Part shown: positions 1 to 7,227 of the stretch, piece by piece | How the letters are laid out: each line of letters opens with the position of its first letter | Position numbering within the stretch: the stretch's first letter is position 1 | Assembly: GCA_031276475.1 (NCBI GenBank) | Contig: JAISMZ010000127.1 | Coordinates: 1 to 9,217, forward strand | Direction: 5' to 3' | Length of the DNA: 9,217 nt | Source of the DNA: Coriobacteriales bacterium | GTDB taxonomy: Bacteria > Actinomycetota > Coriobacteriia > Coriobacteriales > UBA8131 | The notes under the pieces: generated by a model | The model's database searches: none | Told to the model about the DNA's origin: nothing | Seen by the model: only the letters and a program-made list of their open reading frames with translations | Translations under genes and position numbers: made by a program

Positions 1-93
1 CCACTGGGCAACAATGGGAACCGCGAAGGCCGCCAGTACGACTATTATCCAGACGTAGCTCCTTTGTGCATTGTATTTTGGCTGCTTAGGCAT
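1..93 (-). CDS. MFS transporter, N-terminal fragment (runs off left edge)
   Basis: Only the first 31 codons are in the window; the gene continues beyond base 1. The ATG (bases 93-91) is followed by a short polar, basic stretch (MPKQPKYNAQRS) and then a hydrophobic segment beginning YVWIIVVLAAFAVPIVAQW, which fits cytoplasmic N-terminus plus first transmembrane helix. An AAAGG ribosome binding site lies 8 bases before the ATG and a promoter-like pair lies further upstream. This N-terminal pattern is common in major facilitator transporters of the oxalate/formate (OxlT-like) type, which are abundant in Coriobacteriia. That assignment is inference from a very short piece. If it belongs with the genes to the right, it could import an aromatic acid or another small organic acid, but purB and a plus-strand ORF separate them. 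It could also be another membrane protein. Confidence 0.6.
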   Translation of the reverse strand, partial: MPKQPKYNAQRSYVWIIVVLAAFAVPIVAQW

Positions 94-128
94 GAAAATT
101 GCCTTTCTTCTCCAGAGCCGAATTTTTC

Positions 129-157
129 ATAGTAGCGCAGTTTCGCTGACAATGCAA
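129..157 (-). promoter_or_regulatory. Sigma70-type promoter for the MFS gene
   Basis: On the minus strand, TTGCAT (157-152) and TACTAT (134-129) are separated by exactly 17 bases. Each hexamer matches the consensus at four of six positions. The expected transcript start lies near base 122, giving a leader of about 30 bases that includes the AAAGG ribosome binding site of the MFS gene. An A/T-rich stretch lies just upstream (170-187). Confidence 0.5.
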
Positions 158-281
158 AGTTGTTGCTCAAAAAAGAATAACATAAAGGGCTGGAGTTTGA
201 TATGGTATATCTGTGCCCGTTTATACGACGATTCGCGACTGGCTACGATTCTGTCCACTACAGTAAGAGGAGGTGTGCTCG

Positions 282-416
282 GTGCCTAAACATCAGAAAG
301 CAGACGATGCAATTACCAGGATGCTGCAGCACTACTACCAGATCAATGGCGAGTGCGAAGCGTTGGCCCGTCTGAGGTTTCGCGAGATCTGCCTCAAGCC
401 TGCTAACCATCGCTGA
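282..416 (+). CDS. Small unrecognised ORF, 44 aa, with strong Shine-Dalgarno
   Basis: A GTG start at 282 is preceded by AGGAGG with an 8-base spacer, one of the best ribosome binding sites in the window. The 44-residue product begins MPKHQKADDAITRMLQHYY and ends LKPANHR before TGA at 414-416. It is charged, has no membrane segment, and its middle (roughly residues 8-36) could form one or two amphipathic helices. I do not recognise a family. A possible -35-like TTGATA lies at 197-202, but no good -10 follows at the right distance. It runs divergently from the MFS gene and convergently with purB. It may be a genuine small protein, the surviving N-terminus of a longer gene (the frame stays open for 24 further codons after the TGA), or chance. 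The ribosome binding site is the main support. Confidence 0.4.
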   Translation: MPKHQKADDAITRMLQHYYQINGECEALARLRFREICLKPANHR

Positions 417-464
417 CGCGACACAAACTGCGACCTGCAGGCGCTGCGTCTGTCTCCACAGCTA

Positions 465-484
465 TGCGGGTTTTGCGCCCCGCA
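465..484. repeat. Small hairpin between convergent genes
   Basis: TGCGGG (465-470) and CCCGCA (479-484) form a 6-bp G/C-rich stem with an 8-base loop in the gap between the plus-strand small ORF and the purB stop. No clear U-run follows on either strand, so calling it a bidirectional terminator would go beyond what is visible. Confidence 0.3.
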
Positions 485-527
485 GGCGTAGCACACCGCC
501 GCGGCACCAACTGAAAAGAGCTTAGGG

Positions 528-549
528 AGGCGCCGATTAATCAGCGCCT
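528..549 (-). terminator. Hairpin overlapping the purB stop; weak terminator candidate
   Basis: AGGCGC (528-533) pairs with GCGCCT (544-549) around an inner self-complementary GATTAATC. The TAA stop of purB lies inside the inner part. On the minus strand the stem is followed after about ten bases by CTCTTTT, so it is not a canonical intrinsic terminator. Confidence 0.25.
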
Positions 550-1901
550 TCCTGGGAGAACTCCAGCCCTTCCAGGCGCTCAAAGACGGTGTCCAGGTTG
601 CCGAGGAAGCCCCAGGGGTCAAAAAGCGCGTCCAACTGCGCCTCGCTGAGCGCGGCGGCGGCCGGGGCGGCGGCAAGCTGCTCGCGAAAACTCCGGCCGG
701 GACGTGCGTTTTGGATGTCTTCCCAGACGCGCATCGCGGCCTCCTGCACAACCGCGTAGGCCTCCTCGCGCGTAAGGCCCGTGTCTACCAGCGCCAGGAG
801 CACCTTGCTGGAATAGATCAGGCCGCGGCTGGCGTTGAGGTTGGCCAGGCAGCGCTCGGGGTAGATGACCAGGCCTTCCACGACCCACTGGGTCTTGGCC
901 AGGATGTAGTCCAGGGCGATAAAGCTGTCCACCAGCGCCGTGCGCTCGGCACTGCTGTGCGAGATGTCGCGCTCGTGCCAGAGGGCGACGTTATCCAGGG
1001 CCACCTGGGTATTGGCCTTAATCACCCGCGCCAGGCCACAGATTCGCTCGCAGGTTATCGGATTGCGCTTGTGGGGCATTGCCGAAGAACCTTTCTGGCC
1101 GCGCGTGAAGGGCTCCTCGGCCTCCAGCGTGTCGCTTTTCTGCAAGGCCCGCAGCTCGGTGGCGATCTGCTCCAACGTTGCCGCGCAGACCGCCAGGGCG
1201 GAGGCCACCTGGGCGTGACGGTCGCGGGCCACCACCTGCGTGGAGAGCGGATCGGGCGCAAGTCCCAGCTGGGCGCAGACGAAGGCCTCCACCGAGGGGC
1301 TGATGCTGGAATAGGAGCCCACCGCGCCGCTCAGCGCGCCCACGGCGATCGCCTCGCGAGCCTGCTCCAGGCGCGTCTGGGCCCGCTTTAAGGCCCAGGC
1401 CCAGGAGGCGAACTTCATGCCGAAGGTCATCGGCTCGGCATGAATGCCATGGGTGCGACCCACGCAAAGCGTCTGGCGTTGCTCAAAGGCGCGCCGCTGT
1501 GCGGTCTGGCCAAGCCTGCCCAGCGCCGGTATCAGCAGACTGAGGGCCTGGGCAAGCTGACAGCAGAGCGCCGTGTCGCCCAGGTCGCTGGAGGTCATGC
1601 CATAGTGCACCCAGCGCGAGGGTTTGGGTTCGCCAGCGGGTACCTCAGCGTCAATATGCTCGGCCAGGTTGGTCAGAAAGGCGATGACGTCGTGGTTGGT
1701 GACCGCCTCGATCTCGGCGATGCGGGCCACAGAAAAGCCGGCGTGGGCGCGTATCCAGGCGGCGTCGGCGGCGGTGATGCCCGTCTGCCCAAGCTCAGCC
1801 TGAGCCTCGCAGGCCGCGACCTCAATCTCTTGCCAGAGCTTGTATTTATTCTCCAGCGAAAAAATGGCACCCATCTCGGGGCGGGTGTAGCGCTCGATCA
1901 T
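537..1901 (-). CDS. purB: Adenylosuccinate lyase
   Basis: The 454-residue product belongs to the fumarase/aspartase superfamily. Adenylosuccinate lyase cleaves SAICAR to AICAR plus fumarate and adenylosuccinate to AMP plus fumarate, in cytoplasmic purine synthesis, normally as a homotetramer. Visible motifs are TNHDV with His70-Asp71, GMTSSDLGDT at 101-110, RTHGIHAEP at 149-157 (His151 is the likely conserved catalytic histidine), and the superfamily signature SSAMPHKRNP at 272-281, in the flexible loop that carries the catalytic serine. The length is normal and no key residue is missing. The ATG at 1901-1899 has AGGGAG upstream with a 7-base spacer. A 231-base gap with its own extended -10 separates it from the O-demethylase-like gene, so it is probably transcribed independently. 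It appears richer in G and C than the neighbouring O-demethylase-like gene. It is probably a housekeeping neighbour rather than part of the aromatic unit. Confidence 0.96.
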   Translation of the reverse strand: MIERYTRPEMGAIFSLENKYKLWQEIEVAACEAQAELGQTGITAADAAWIRAHAGFSVARIAEIEAVTNHDVIAFLTNLAEHIDAEVPAGEPKPSRWVHYGMTSSDLGDTALCCQLAQALSLLIPALGRLGQTAQRRAFEQRQTLCVGRTHGIHAEPMTFGMKFASWAWALKRAQTRLEQAREAIAVGALSGAVGSYSSISPSVEAFVCAQLGLAPDPLSTQVVARDRHAQVASALAVCAATLEQIATELRALQKSDTLEAEEPFTRGQKGSSAMPHKRNPITCERICGLARVIKANTQVALDNVALWHERDISHSSAERTALVDSFIALDYILAKTQWVVEGLVIYPERCLANLNASRGLIYSSKVLLALVDTGLTREEAYAVVQEAAMRVWEDIQNARPGRSFREQLAAAPAAAALSEAQLDALFDPWGFLGNLDTVFERLEGLEFSQEGAD

Positions 1902-1945
1902 CGGCGGGCTCCCTGTCCTTGGTGCGGCTTTACAGTTACAGGCAA

Positions 1946-1954
1946 ACTATAGCA
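1946..1954 (-). promoter_or_regulatory. Extended -10 promoter for purB
   Basis: On the minus strand, TGC directly precedes TATAGT (1951-1946), an extended -10 with five of six matches. No convincing -35 sits 16-18 bases upstream, which is acceptable for extended -10 promoters. The leader would be about 38 bases and has no visible riboswitch fold. The remaining bases up to 2132 show no gene. Confidence 0.4.
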
Positions 1955-2132
1955 GATGGGACGGGGCGCTGGTCTCCACAACATTTTGGGCAAACGGTTG
2001 AGGAGGTTCTCTGCATTGTCAGCTTGAATCGCCTGGCGACAGGGAACCGGCCCCTGGGGAGAACACCTTTCGCGACGGCTTGGTCATGGTGAGCTGCGCC
2101 GCTTCCGCACGGCCTCCAAGAGATCTGCGACT

Positions 2133-3569
2133 TCAGTTTTGTTTATCCGACAGGCGGGGAATGCTGCTCACGTCAAACGTCTTATTGGAATAATGCGTAT
2201 TGAAGGGGGTCGGCACAACCGTTGCCCGGATCCGCTTTTGCCTCGTGCCTTCATCGCCCCACAAAACGAATAGCTCACTGCCGATTTGTGCGTATTCCAA
2301 ATCGATGGCCGCCAGAGAAACCATCTCTGCGTGGAAAGGACTGAACGTGCGGCCGCTGCTGATGCCGATTTTCTCCCCTTTGTCGTTGAGGACATAATCT
2401 TTGGAAGCCAGTATGACATTCTCCCTTACTGCGCCTTGACCTGGCAGATCAAACTGTTGATAGGGCTCGCTTTCTGTATTGAACTGCGAGGCAAAGACCT
2501 CGATGATATCTTCCTTGTTCCACTTCAGCGTGACATTCGTTCGCTTGGGATTTGCCTTGTAGGCAAGCAGCGCTTCTTTGCCTATAAATTCGTGATTGAA
2601 ATTAACAATATTGCCCAGCCCGACTTCGAAGGGGTTCATATGAACACCTTCTGCCGTCTTGCCCGCGCTTCCCGACCAGGAAACCATCATCTGGTTCATC
2701 TCGGGAGTCATTGCAAAGTATTGATAGGGTACGCCGCTGTAATCCAAGTCGTAGTGCAGATAGAACTGGACGCTCGCACCAGGTGTATGGGAGAGGAGAA
2801 ATGCCAGCCAGCCCAACAGGCGAATGCCGTATCCGTTGCCTACCTCGACGATCTTCCTGTGGACTTCCTCCGCATCTTCACGGCTGCCGTGAATCTCATA
2901 ACCCAGTCCGCCGTGCATCCCAAATCTCAGAATCCTGACCTGGCGCCCGTCGATTGAAGAATGCTTCGTCCTGCCAAACCGCAAATCATGGAGGTCCTCT
3001 CCCGTTGCCTCCTCAAGGACTTCCAGCGACTTAGGCCCCATCATCTGGAATGCAAAAAGCTCTTCGGAGATATCCTCCACCGCCAGATCGTCGTAGCGAT
3101 CCTTTTGCTGGTCGTACCTCGCCTGGAGGATGGGAATAAAAGCAAAAAGCTCAAACTGCTCCTCGCCCGTTCTCATCGCGACCCCCGTAGCGGCAATGGT
3201 GCCGCTTTCATTAACCACTACCCCGTGTTTGGTGCTGTTCAGAGGAAACCGGTCAAAGTCGTTTACCAGATTGTATTTGAGAAAGGCGAGCGCGTCTTTC
3301 CCAGATACCCTCAAAGTCCTCAGCGGATTAAGGGAGCTTGCAATCGCACAGGTCAGATGCGTTGCCAACGACTCGTCCCTCCAACCGGTATATTCTTCCG
3401 CGACCAAAACATTTGCATATTCCTTATCGGGAGGAGCCGCATACAGGCAGGGTATCCAGGATGCACCCTCATAGTAATTCGGCTGACAATGTTCTGTTTT
3501 CAGAAGTCTTTTCTGCATGCTGATCCTGCGGGAATCAATCGGATGAAGATCCTTGAAGTCTTCGTACAT
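2133..3569 (-). CDS. LigM/GcvT-family tetrahydrofolate-dependent aryl O-demethylase-like protein
   Basis: The 478-residue protein has the aminomethyltransferase (GcvT) fold and resembles LigM, the vanillate/3-O-methylgallate O-demethylase of Sphingobium (471 residues as I recall it), along its whole length. LigM moves an aryl methyl group to tetrahydrofolate in the cytoplasm. Collinear stretches include GWRDE at 62-66, VSGKDAL at 88-94, FQMMGPK at 174-180, NPFEVGLGNIVNF at 312-324, VTLKWN at 346-351 and a C-terminal SLAAIDLEYA...LWGDE at 418-440. By ungapped comparison with the remembered LigM sequence, the catalytic Tyr247 is Phe257 here and Arg122 is Phe144, so the substrate or the proton donor may differ. 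I start at ATG 3569 because GGAGG lies 9 bases before it; an in-frame start at 3710 would overlap the upstream gene. The gene follows the Fe-S subunit after 91 bases and is probably co-transcribed. A folate-dependent methyltransferase of another specificity is possible. Confidence 0.8.
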   Translation of the reverse strand: MYEDFKDLHPIDSRRISMQKRLLKTEHCQPNYYEGASWIPCLYAAPPDKEYANVLVAEEYTGWRDESLATHLTCAIASSLNPLRTLRVSGKDALAFLKYNLVNDFDRFPLNSTKHGVVVNESGTIAATGVAMRTGEEQFELFAFIPILQARYDQQKDRYDDLAVEDISEELFAFQMMGPKSLEVLEEATGEDLHDLRFGRTKHSSIDGRQVRILRFGMHGGLGYEIHGSREDAEEVHRKIVEVGNGYGIRLLGWLAFLLSHTPGASVQFYLHYDLDYSGVPYQYFAMTPEMNQMMVSWSGSAGKTAEGVHMNPFEVGLGNIVNFNHEFIGKEALLAYKANPKRTNVTLKWNKEDIIEVFASQFNTESEPYQQFDLPGQGAVRENVILASKDYVLNDKGEKIGISSGRTFSPFHAEMVSLAAIDLEYAQIGSELFVLWGDEGTRQKRIRATVVPTPFNTHYSNKTFDVSSIPRLSDKQN

Positions 3570-3660
3570 TTTTACCTGCCTCCAATCGGATACTGCATTT
3601 CTTTTTGCTGCGCTGCCTGCAATACTCAAGACACCGATGGTTAAGAATCGTGTGGCGTTT

Positions 3661-4467
3661 TTATGCCGCGATATCGATGTCGCCAAGGCTGAGATCACAC
3701 GCGCTGACATCGGCTACAAAGTCTTTTCCCAACGCCCTGACGGTATGGACGGCCTTATCCACCTGGTCGAACCTGAAGTCTCCCAACTCGTCGCTTTCCG
3801 TTACCAGAACGACATTCCCGCTCTGATCCAATAACTCCACCTTTGCACCGATGACAACCTCATCGGCAGCGATGTCTACAAGGGTGCCAGCGATGAAGCG
3901 TTTGGGGCGATTCAGGTAATACAGCTTTGGGGCGTGGTCCTCCAGTGCCTCCAAGACTTCTGCGTCCCCGAGACGCGCATCGTCCTCGTCCACAAAACGC
4001 AATGCCTCGGTGGGGCAGGCATCCGTACAGCGCGGCTCTGTCCAGCCGGCATCAAGCAGATGCGCACAACCCGTACACTTCTGAGGCAGATCCCGTTCGC
4101 TGTTGTAATAGATGGCGCTTACTGGGCAGCTTTCTGCCAGGCCGACAAGACCATGCGCTGCTTGTGGGTCGATGATTACCAGCCCATCTTGGCGACGATA
4201 AACCGCCTCCGGTCTGCCCGCGAGAGCTGCTGCATCCATGCAGGGCGCCTCCGCGCAGTGGCCACAAAGCACCGGCTCGTAGGCGACGCGCGTCCACGGC
4301 ACCTGACCCCGCTCGTATTCGTTGACCTTGCACCAGAACTGACCGGTCAGAGGCTGGGCTGCCGCATAAGGCGACCAATCCTGCTCACAATGCTCATCCT
4401 TGCAGGCGATCTGGCAGTTATGACAGCCATTGCAGCGATTAAAATCAAACAGGAATACCTTAGTCAT
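3661..4467 (-). CDS. [4Fe-4S] electron-transfer subunit of a pyrogallol hydroxytransferase-like molybdoenzyme
   Basis: The 268-residue protein is the iron-sulfur partner of the preceding large subunit. Exactly twelve cysteines fall in ferredoxin-like positions: C12, C15, C18, C22; C68, C71, C76, C114; C131, C134, C147, C151. That is enough for three [4Fe-4S] clusters. Typical DmsB or NrfC subunits carry four clusters, with more cysteines around residues 80 and 104-111. Their absence here, and the pattern CxxCxxxxC followed by a lone ESCP, match the small subunit of Pelobacter pyrogallol-phloroglucinol transhydroxylase. Residues about 188-268 (FIAGTLVDI to the end) form a transthyretin/carboxypeptidase-regulatory-like beta domain, also a feature of that subunit. 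There is no signal peptide or membrane segment, so it is cytoplasmic. The ATG is 3 bases after the large-subunit stop, and its GAGGGAG ribosome binding site lies within the end of that gene, indicating translational coupling. Confidence 0.88.
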   Translation of the reverse strand: MTKVFLFDFNRCNGCHNCQIACKDEHCEQDWSPYAAAQPLTGQFWCKVNEYERGQVPWTRVAYEPVLCGHCAEAPCMDAAALAGRPEAVYRRQDGLVIIDPQAAHGLVGLAESCPVSAIYYNSERDLPQKCTGCAHLLDAGWTEPRCTDACPTEALRFVDEDDARLGDAEVLEALEDHAPKLYYLNRPKRFIAGTLVDIAADEVVIGAKVELLDQSGNVVLVTESDELGDFRFDQVDKAVHTVRALGKDFVADVSACDLSLGDIDIAA

Positions 4468-4470
4468 AGC

Positions 4471-7077
4471 TTACTCATCTCCCTCTATATAGGCTTGCGC
4501 GATCAGCCCCACCGCAGGGTCATAGGGGCGCGAGAACTGTTGCGGGTGCTGCTCGGCCAGGGCAAACACATCCGCCTTGTCCAAGCCCACCAAAAAGCCG
4601 TTAGTCACTTCGCCGGCAACGTTGGGCGAGGTAGTGTTGTCCGGAGCGATGAGGTTGTTGGCACCGCCGCGATCCAAGCCGCCAAAGCCAGACCTGATAA
4701 AATCAACGCGCGCGCCGTGGTCCTGGTAAAGTGCGCCGGGCATGATGCGCTCGGTAACGTAAGCACCGCCCAGCACCGTACCCCGTTCGTTAAACAGCTT
4801 GACCACATCACCGCTGACGATGCCATACTGCCTGGCATCGGAAGGATGGATCCAGACCGGCTCGTAGGCGTAGCCGTCCGGACCGACGACCTTGCAGGTT
4901 TTAATCTCGCGCGTCCAGGGCATGTCGTCGTGCTCGGCGTGTACCCGCCAACGCGGATGGTTGCTGACCAGTAAAAAGGGATATTCTCTGGCACGGTCGG
5001 TGCCGATTCGCTCATGGTGCTCGTCAGTCTCTTCAATCCATTGCGGATAAGGCGCCCGTATCTTGTCTTCGGGGAACTTCTCGGCAAGTGTGGTGGAATA
5101 GAACTCGATTTTGCCGGTGGGAGACTGCAACGGAAAAGACTCCGGATCCTCATAAAAGTTGATCATCCCGGCAGGATCTGTCTCCCAGCCCTGCTTTATC
5201 GGCGAGGCCCAAAATCCCTGTTCGCGCAGCTGATCATAGCTGAGATCATGCGGCGCGCCTGAGTGCTCGTAGCCATAGCGCAGCTTCTCCTCCTGCCCCA
5301 TGCCGCCCGTGTAGCGCTCCAACAGCCCCTGATATACGCCACCGTAACGCTCCAGCTTCCTGGCAATTTCGCAGACCGCCTGGTGGTCGCCCGTTGCCTC
5401 ACCAACCGGCTCACAGGCCGCATCCTCAATGTAGATCATCCCATATTGGCCGTTCATGTTCTCATTACCAAGGTCGTAGCACTCAAGAAGCGTCGCGATG
5501 GGCAGGATAATATCAGCAAAGAGAGTATCGTTTTCCATCCACGGGTGCTGGACCAAAATGAACTCGATGCTTTCATCACGCATTGCGTCTTCATACAAAA
5601 AACCACCATTCCAACAGGTGCTGAAGCAGGGCGTATCGCTCCAGATCATGTGAATGGGATGGGTCTGGGGTGTAAGCGGGTATTGGTGTGGCACGAACTG
5701 GTCTTGTCTTGGCGCCATACACAACGTGCAGCCCCACCAGTCGGCTCGCTTGTCCAAAATTGCGTGATGGAGCTTTGTTTTAGTGATGAACGAATCGCCC
5801 AGGTTGAAGTTGAAGCCATTGTAGGCATTTGCCATAGTGGTATAGCTCTCAGACGGCGGCACCGGTGGCTCACCAAAGACATTCCACTCGATAAAGCGGA
5901 ACTGGTGGCGGCCGGGATGGCCGATGGCCTGCATCGCCAGCAGCGCGACTTCCAGCCGGGCCGGCTCGTGCGAGAACGCGGAGCGGATGTAGCCGCCGCC
6001 ATTGCAATGGGCAATGGAGACATTATGTGATGCCCAGTAACGGGCGAGCGCCTTGATGCGATAAGACGGGATACCGCACTTCTCCGCCGCCCAGGACGGT
6101 GTTTTGACCACGCCATCGATGCCACCGAGCACATAGCTCTCAAACCAATCAAAGCCAATGGCGTGGGTTTCCAGGTAGTCCTTATCGTAGCTACCCTCAG
6201 TGAGCCAGACGTGGGCGATGCCCAGTTGCAGGGCAGCATCGGTATTGGGAAGCACCGGCACCCAGCGGTCAGCGTGTACTGCGGCAGCGTAATTGACATC
6301 CGGGCAGATAAAAATCGACTTGATACCGACCTCGTTGAACCAATAGCAGATGCGACTCGGCTGCAGGCCGCCCCAACCCCAGGGGGTGGTTTCTGGGTCA
6401 CAGCCCCAAAACAGTACCGCATCGCCGTTTTTTGTGATATCGGGAATGACATTGGTACACTGCCCGTTGACGCCCACCGGCTCCATCCCCCACATATGTT
6501 TGGCACCCCAATACCAGCCCTCCCAGCTGTCGGGCTGGCGGGCCTGCACCGTGCAGCCACCAGCTTCAAAGAGCATTACGGTCTGACAGCCATGTGCGCC
6601 ATTATAGTTTTTCGCTTCGCCATGGCCTTCGCCTTGGCAATAGACAGAAAACGGCCCATAGGCATCATGAATTCGCTTAATCTCGCTGGCGATGATATCC
6701 GTTGCCTGATCCCACGAGATGCGCCGGTACTTTGATTTGCCACGATTCTGTGGATTGCGCTTGCCATTTGGATCCCAGTCGCTGCGGATCAGTGGATAAG
6801 GAACGCGGTTGGGAGAGTAGGTGCGCGTCTTGTAAGCCAGCGAAAGCGGCGGCAGCAGCGACTTCATGCCGGCCTTGAACTGCTTGCCGTCTTTCTCGAT
6901 GCACCACTCGTTAAGCTCCTCTGACGTGTAGCGCTCGTCATAGTGCAGCGGTCGGATACGGACAATGCGCCCATCCTTAGAGTCGACCCGAGCCGTGTTG
7001 CAGGTGCCGCCAAAACCCAGCCAGCCCAACGACTTGATAACTGACTGGTCGGCAACGCTTGAGTTCTCAACTTTCAT
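4471..7077 (-). CDS. Molybdopterin oxidoreductase, pyrogallol-phloroglucinol transhydroxylase-like large subunit
   Basis: From ATG 7077 this is an 868-residue DMSO-reductase-family catalytic subunit binding a bis-molybdopterin guanine dinucleotide cofactor. It lacks both a twin-arginine signal and the N-terminal four-cysteine [4Fe-4S] motif, as in pyrogallol transhydroxylase (about 875 residues). The clearest marker is PDSWEGWYWG at 182-191: Asp183-Ser184-Trp185 correspond to Asp174, the molybdenum ligand Ser175 and Trp176 of the Pelobacter enzyme, and HMWG follows in both. His152 lies 31 residues before the Asp, close to the 30-residue spacing of catalytic His144. Other shared blocks are DWDPNGKRNPQNRG near 100-113, RRISWDQATDII, FADIILP and the C-terminal cofactor-binding domain with VSNHPRWRVH. 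The relatives transfer or remove hydroxyl groups on phenols; the substrate here is unknown. ATG 7077 is chosen because GGGAGG lies 5 bases before it; an in-frame GTG at 7155 has no comparable site. It is probably the first gene of the unit. Confidence 0.9.
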   Translation of the reverse strand: MKVENSSVADQSVIKSLGWLGFGGTCNTARVDSKDGRIVRIRPLHYDERYTSEELNEWCIEKDGKQFKAGMKSLLPPLSLAYKTRTYSPNRVPYPLIRSDWDPNGKRNPQNRGKSKYRRISWDQATDIIASEIKRIHDAYGPFSVYCQGEGHGEAKNYNGAHGCQTVMLFEAGGCTVQARQPDSWEGWYWGAKHMWGMEPVGVNGQCTNVIPDITKNGDAVLFWGCDPETTPWGWGGLQPSRICYWFNEVGIKSIFICPDVNYAAAVHADRWVPVLPNTDAALQLGIAHVWLTEGSYDKDYLETHAIGFDWFESYVLGGIDGVVKTPSWAAEKCGIPSYRIKALARYWASHNVSIAHCNGGGYIRSAFSHEPARLEVALLAMQAIGHPGRHQFRFIEWNVFGEPPVPPSESYTTMANAYNGFNFNLGDSFITKTKLHHAILDKRADWWGCTLCMAPRQDQFVPHQYPLTPQTHPIHMIWSDTPCFSTCWNGGFLYEDAMRDESIEFILVQHPWMENDTLFADIILPIATLLECYDLGNENMNGQYGMIYIEDAACEPVGEATGDHQAVCEIARKLERYGGVYQGLLERYTGGMGQEEKLRYGYEHSGAPHDLSYDQLREQGFWASPIKQGWETDPAGMINFYEDPESFPLQSPTGKIEFYSTTLAEKFPEDKIRAPYPQWIEETDEHHERIGTDRAREYPFLLVSNHPRWRVHAEHDDMPWTREIKTCKVVGPDGYAYEPVWIHPSDARQYGIVSGDVVKLFNERGTVLGGAYVTERIMPGALYQDHGARVDFIRSGFGGLDRGGANNLIAPDNTTSPNVAGEVTNGFLVGLDKADVFALAEQHPQQFSRPYDPAVGLIAQAYIEGDE

Positions 7078-7134
7078 ATCCGCCTCCCGATTAACGCTTG
7101 CTTTGCCTGCATCATGATTCCCTTCTCCAAATTG

Positions 7135-7140
7135 ATTATG
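7135..7140 (-). promoter_or_regulatory. Candidate -10 of the molybdoenzyme operon
   Basis: On the minus strand, CATAAT (7140-7135) matches the -10 consensus at five of six positions, 57 bases before the ATG at 7077. There is no recognisable -35 at 17 bases. That position instead lies beside an inverted repeat at 7157-7179, which would suit an activator-dependent promoter. Confidence 0.35.
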
Positions 7141-7156
7141 GATAAATGAAAGCACA

Positions 7157-7179
7157 TGCAGGGCAGATTTAGCCCTGCA
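7157..7179. repeat. Perfect 8-bp inverted repeat upstream of the molybdoenzyme operon; operator candidate
   Basis: TGCAGGGC (7157-7164), a 7-base centre and GCCCTGCA (7172-7179) form a perfect dyad between the LysR gene and the molybdoenzyme genes. It would lie about 30 to 50 bases before the transcript start predicted from the CATAAT at 7135-7140. Several further TGCA-containing copies occur nearby (about 7107, 7184 and 7205). It could bind the neighbouring LysR protein, whose sites are often imperfect dyads. It could instead be a terminator stem for the LysR gene, although only a broken T-rich stretch follows it on the minus strand. Confidence 0.5.
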
Positions 7180-7227
7180 GATACTGCAACAGGGGCTTCA
7201 ACTTCTGCAATGACTGGCGGCGATTGC

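Noticed and set aside
414..488. Read-through or selenocysteine at TGA 414 extending the small ORF to a CGFC-containing tail.
   Set aside because: No selenocysteine insertion hairpin is evident and no homologue is known to me, so the open stretch can be chance.
2084..2134. Minus-strand frame reading EVADLLEAVRKRR, which resembles the tail of an AbrB antitoxin.
   Set aside because: It overlaps the end of the O-demethylase-like gene, has no start codon or ribosome binding site of its own, and is too short to separate from chance.
3570..3710. Upstream in-frame start at 3710 for the O-demethylase-like gene.
   Set aside because: It would overlap the Fe-S subunit gene by 50 bases, while ATG 3569 has GGAGG and gives a LigM-like length.
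3934..4974. Long plus-strand open frame opposite the two molybdoenzyme genes; similar frames at 711-1391, 1440-1952, 2286-2957 and 5263-6030.
   Set aside because: Each is antisense to a gene with clear conserved motifs, has no recognisable domain, and is expected from the codon bias of the opposite strand.
4471..7077. Reading the molybdoenzyme as a respiratory DMSO, nitrate or tetrathionate reductase.
   Set aside because: There is no twin-arginine signal, no N-terminal cluster motif and no membrane anchor gene, and the D-S-W motif and three-cluster partner point to the transhydroxylase branch.
7078..7155. In-frame GTG start at 7155 adding 26 residues to the molybdoenzyme large subunit.
   Set aside because: There is no Shine-Dalgarno before it, the extension resembles no family member or signal peptide, and ATG 7077 has GGGAGG at good spacing.
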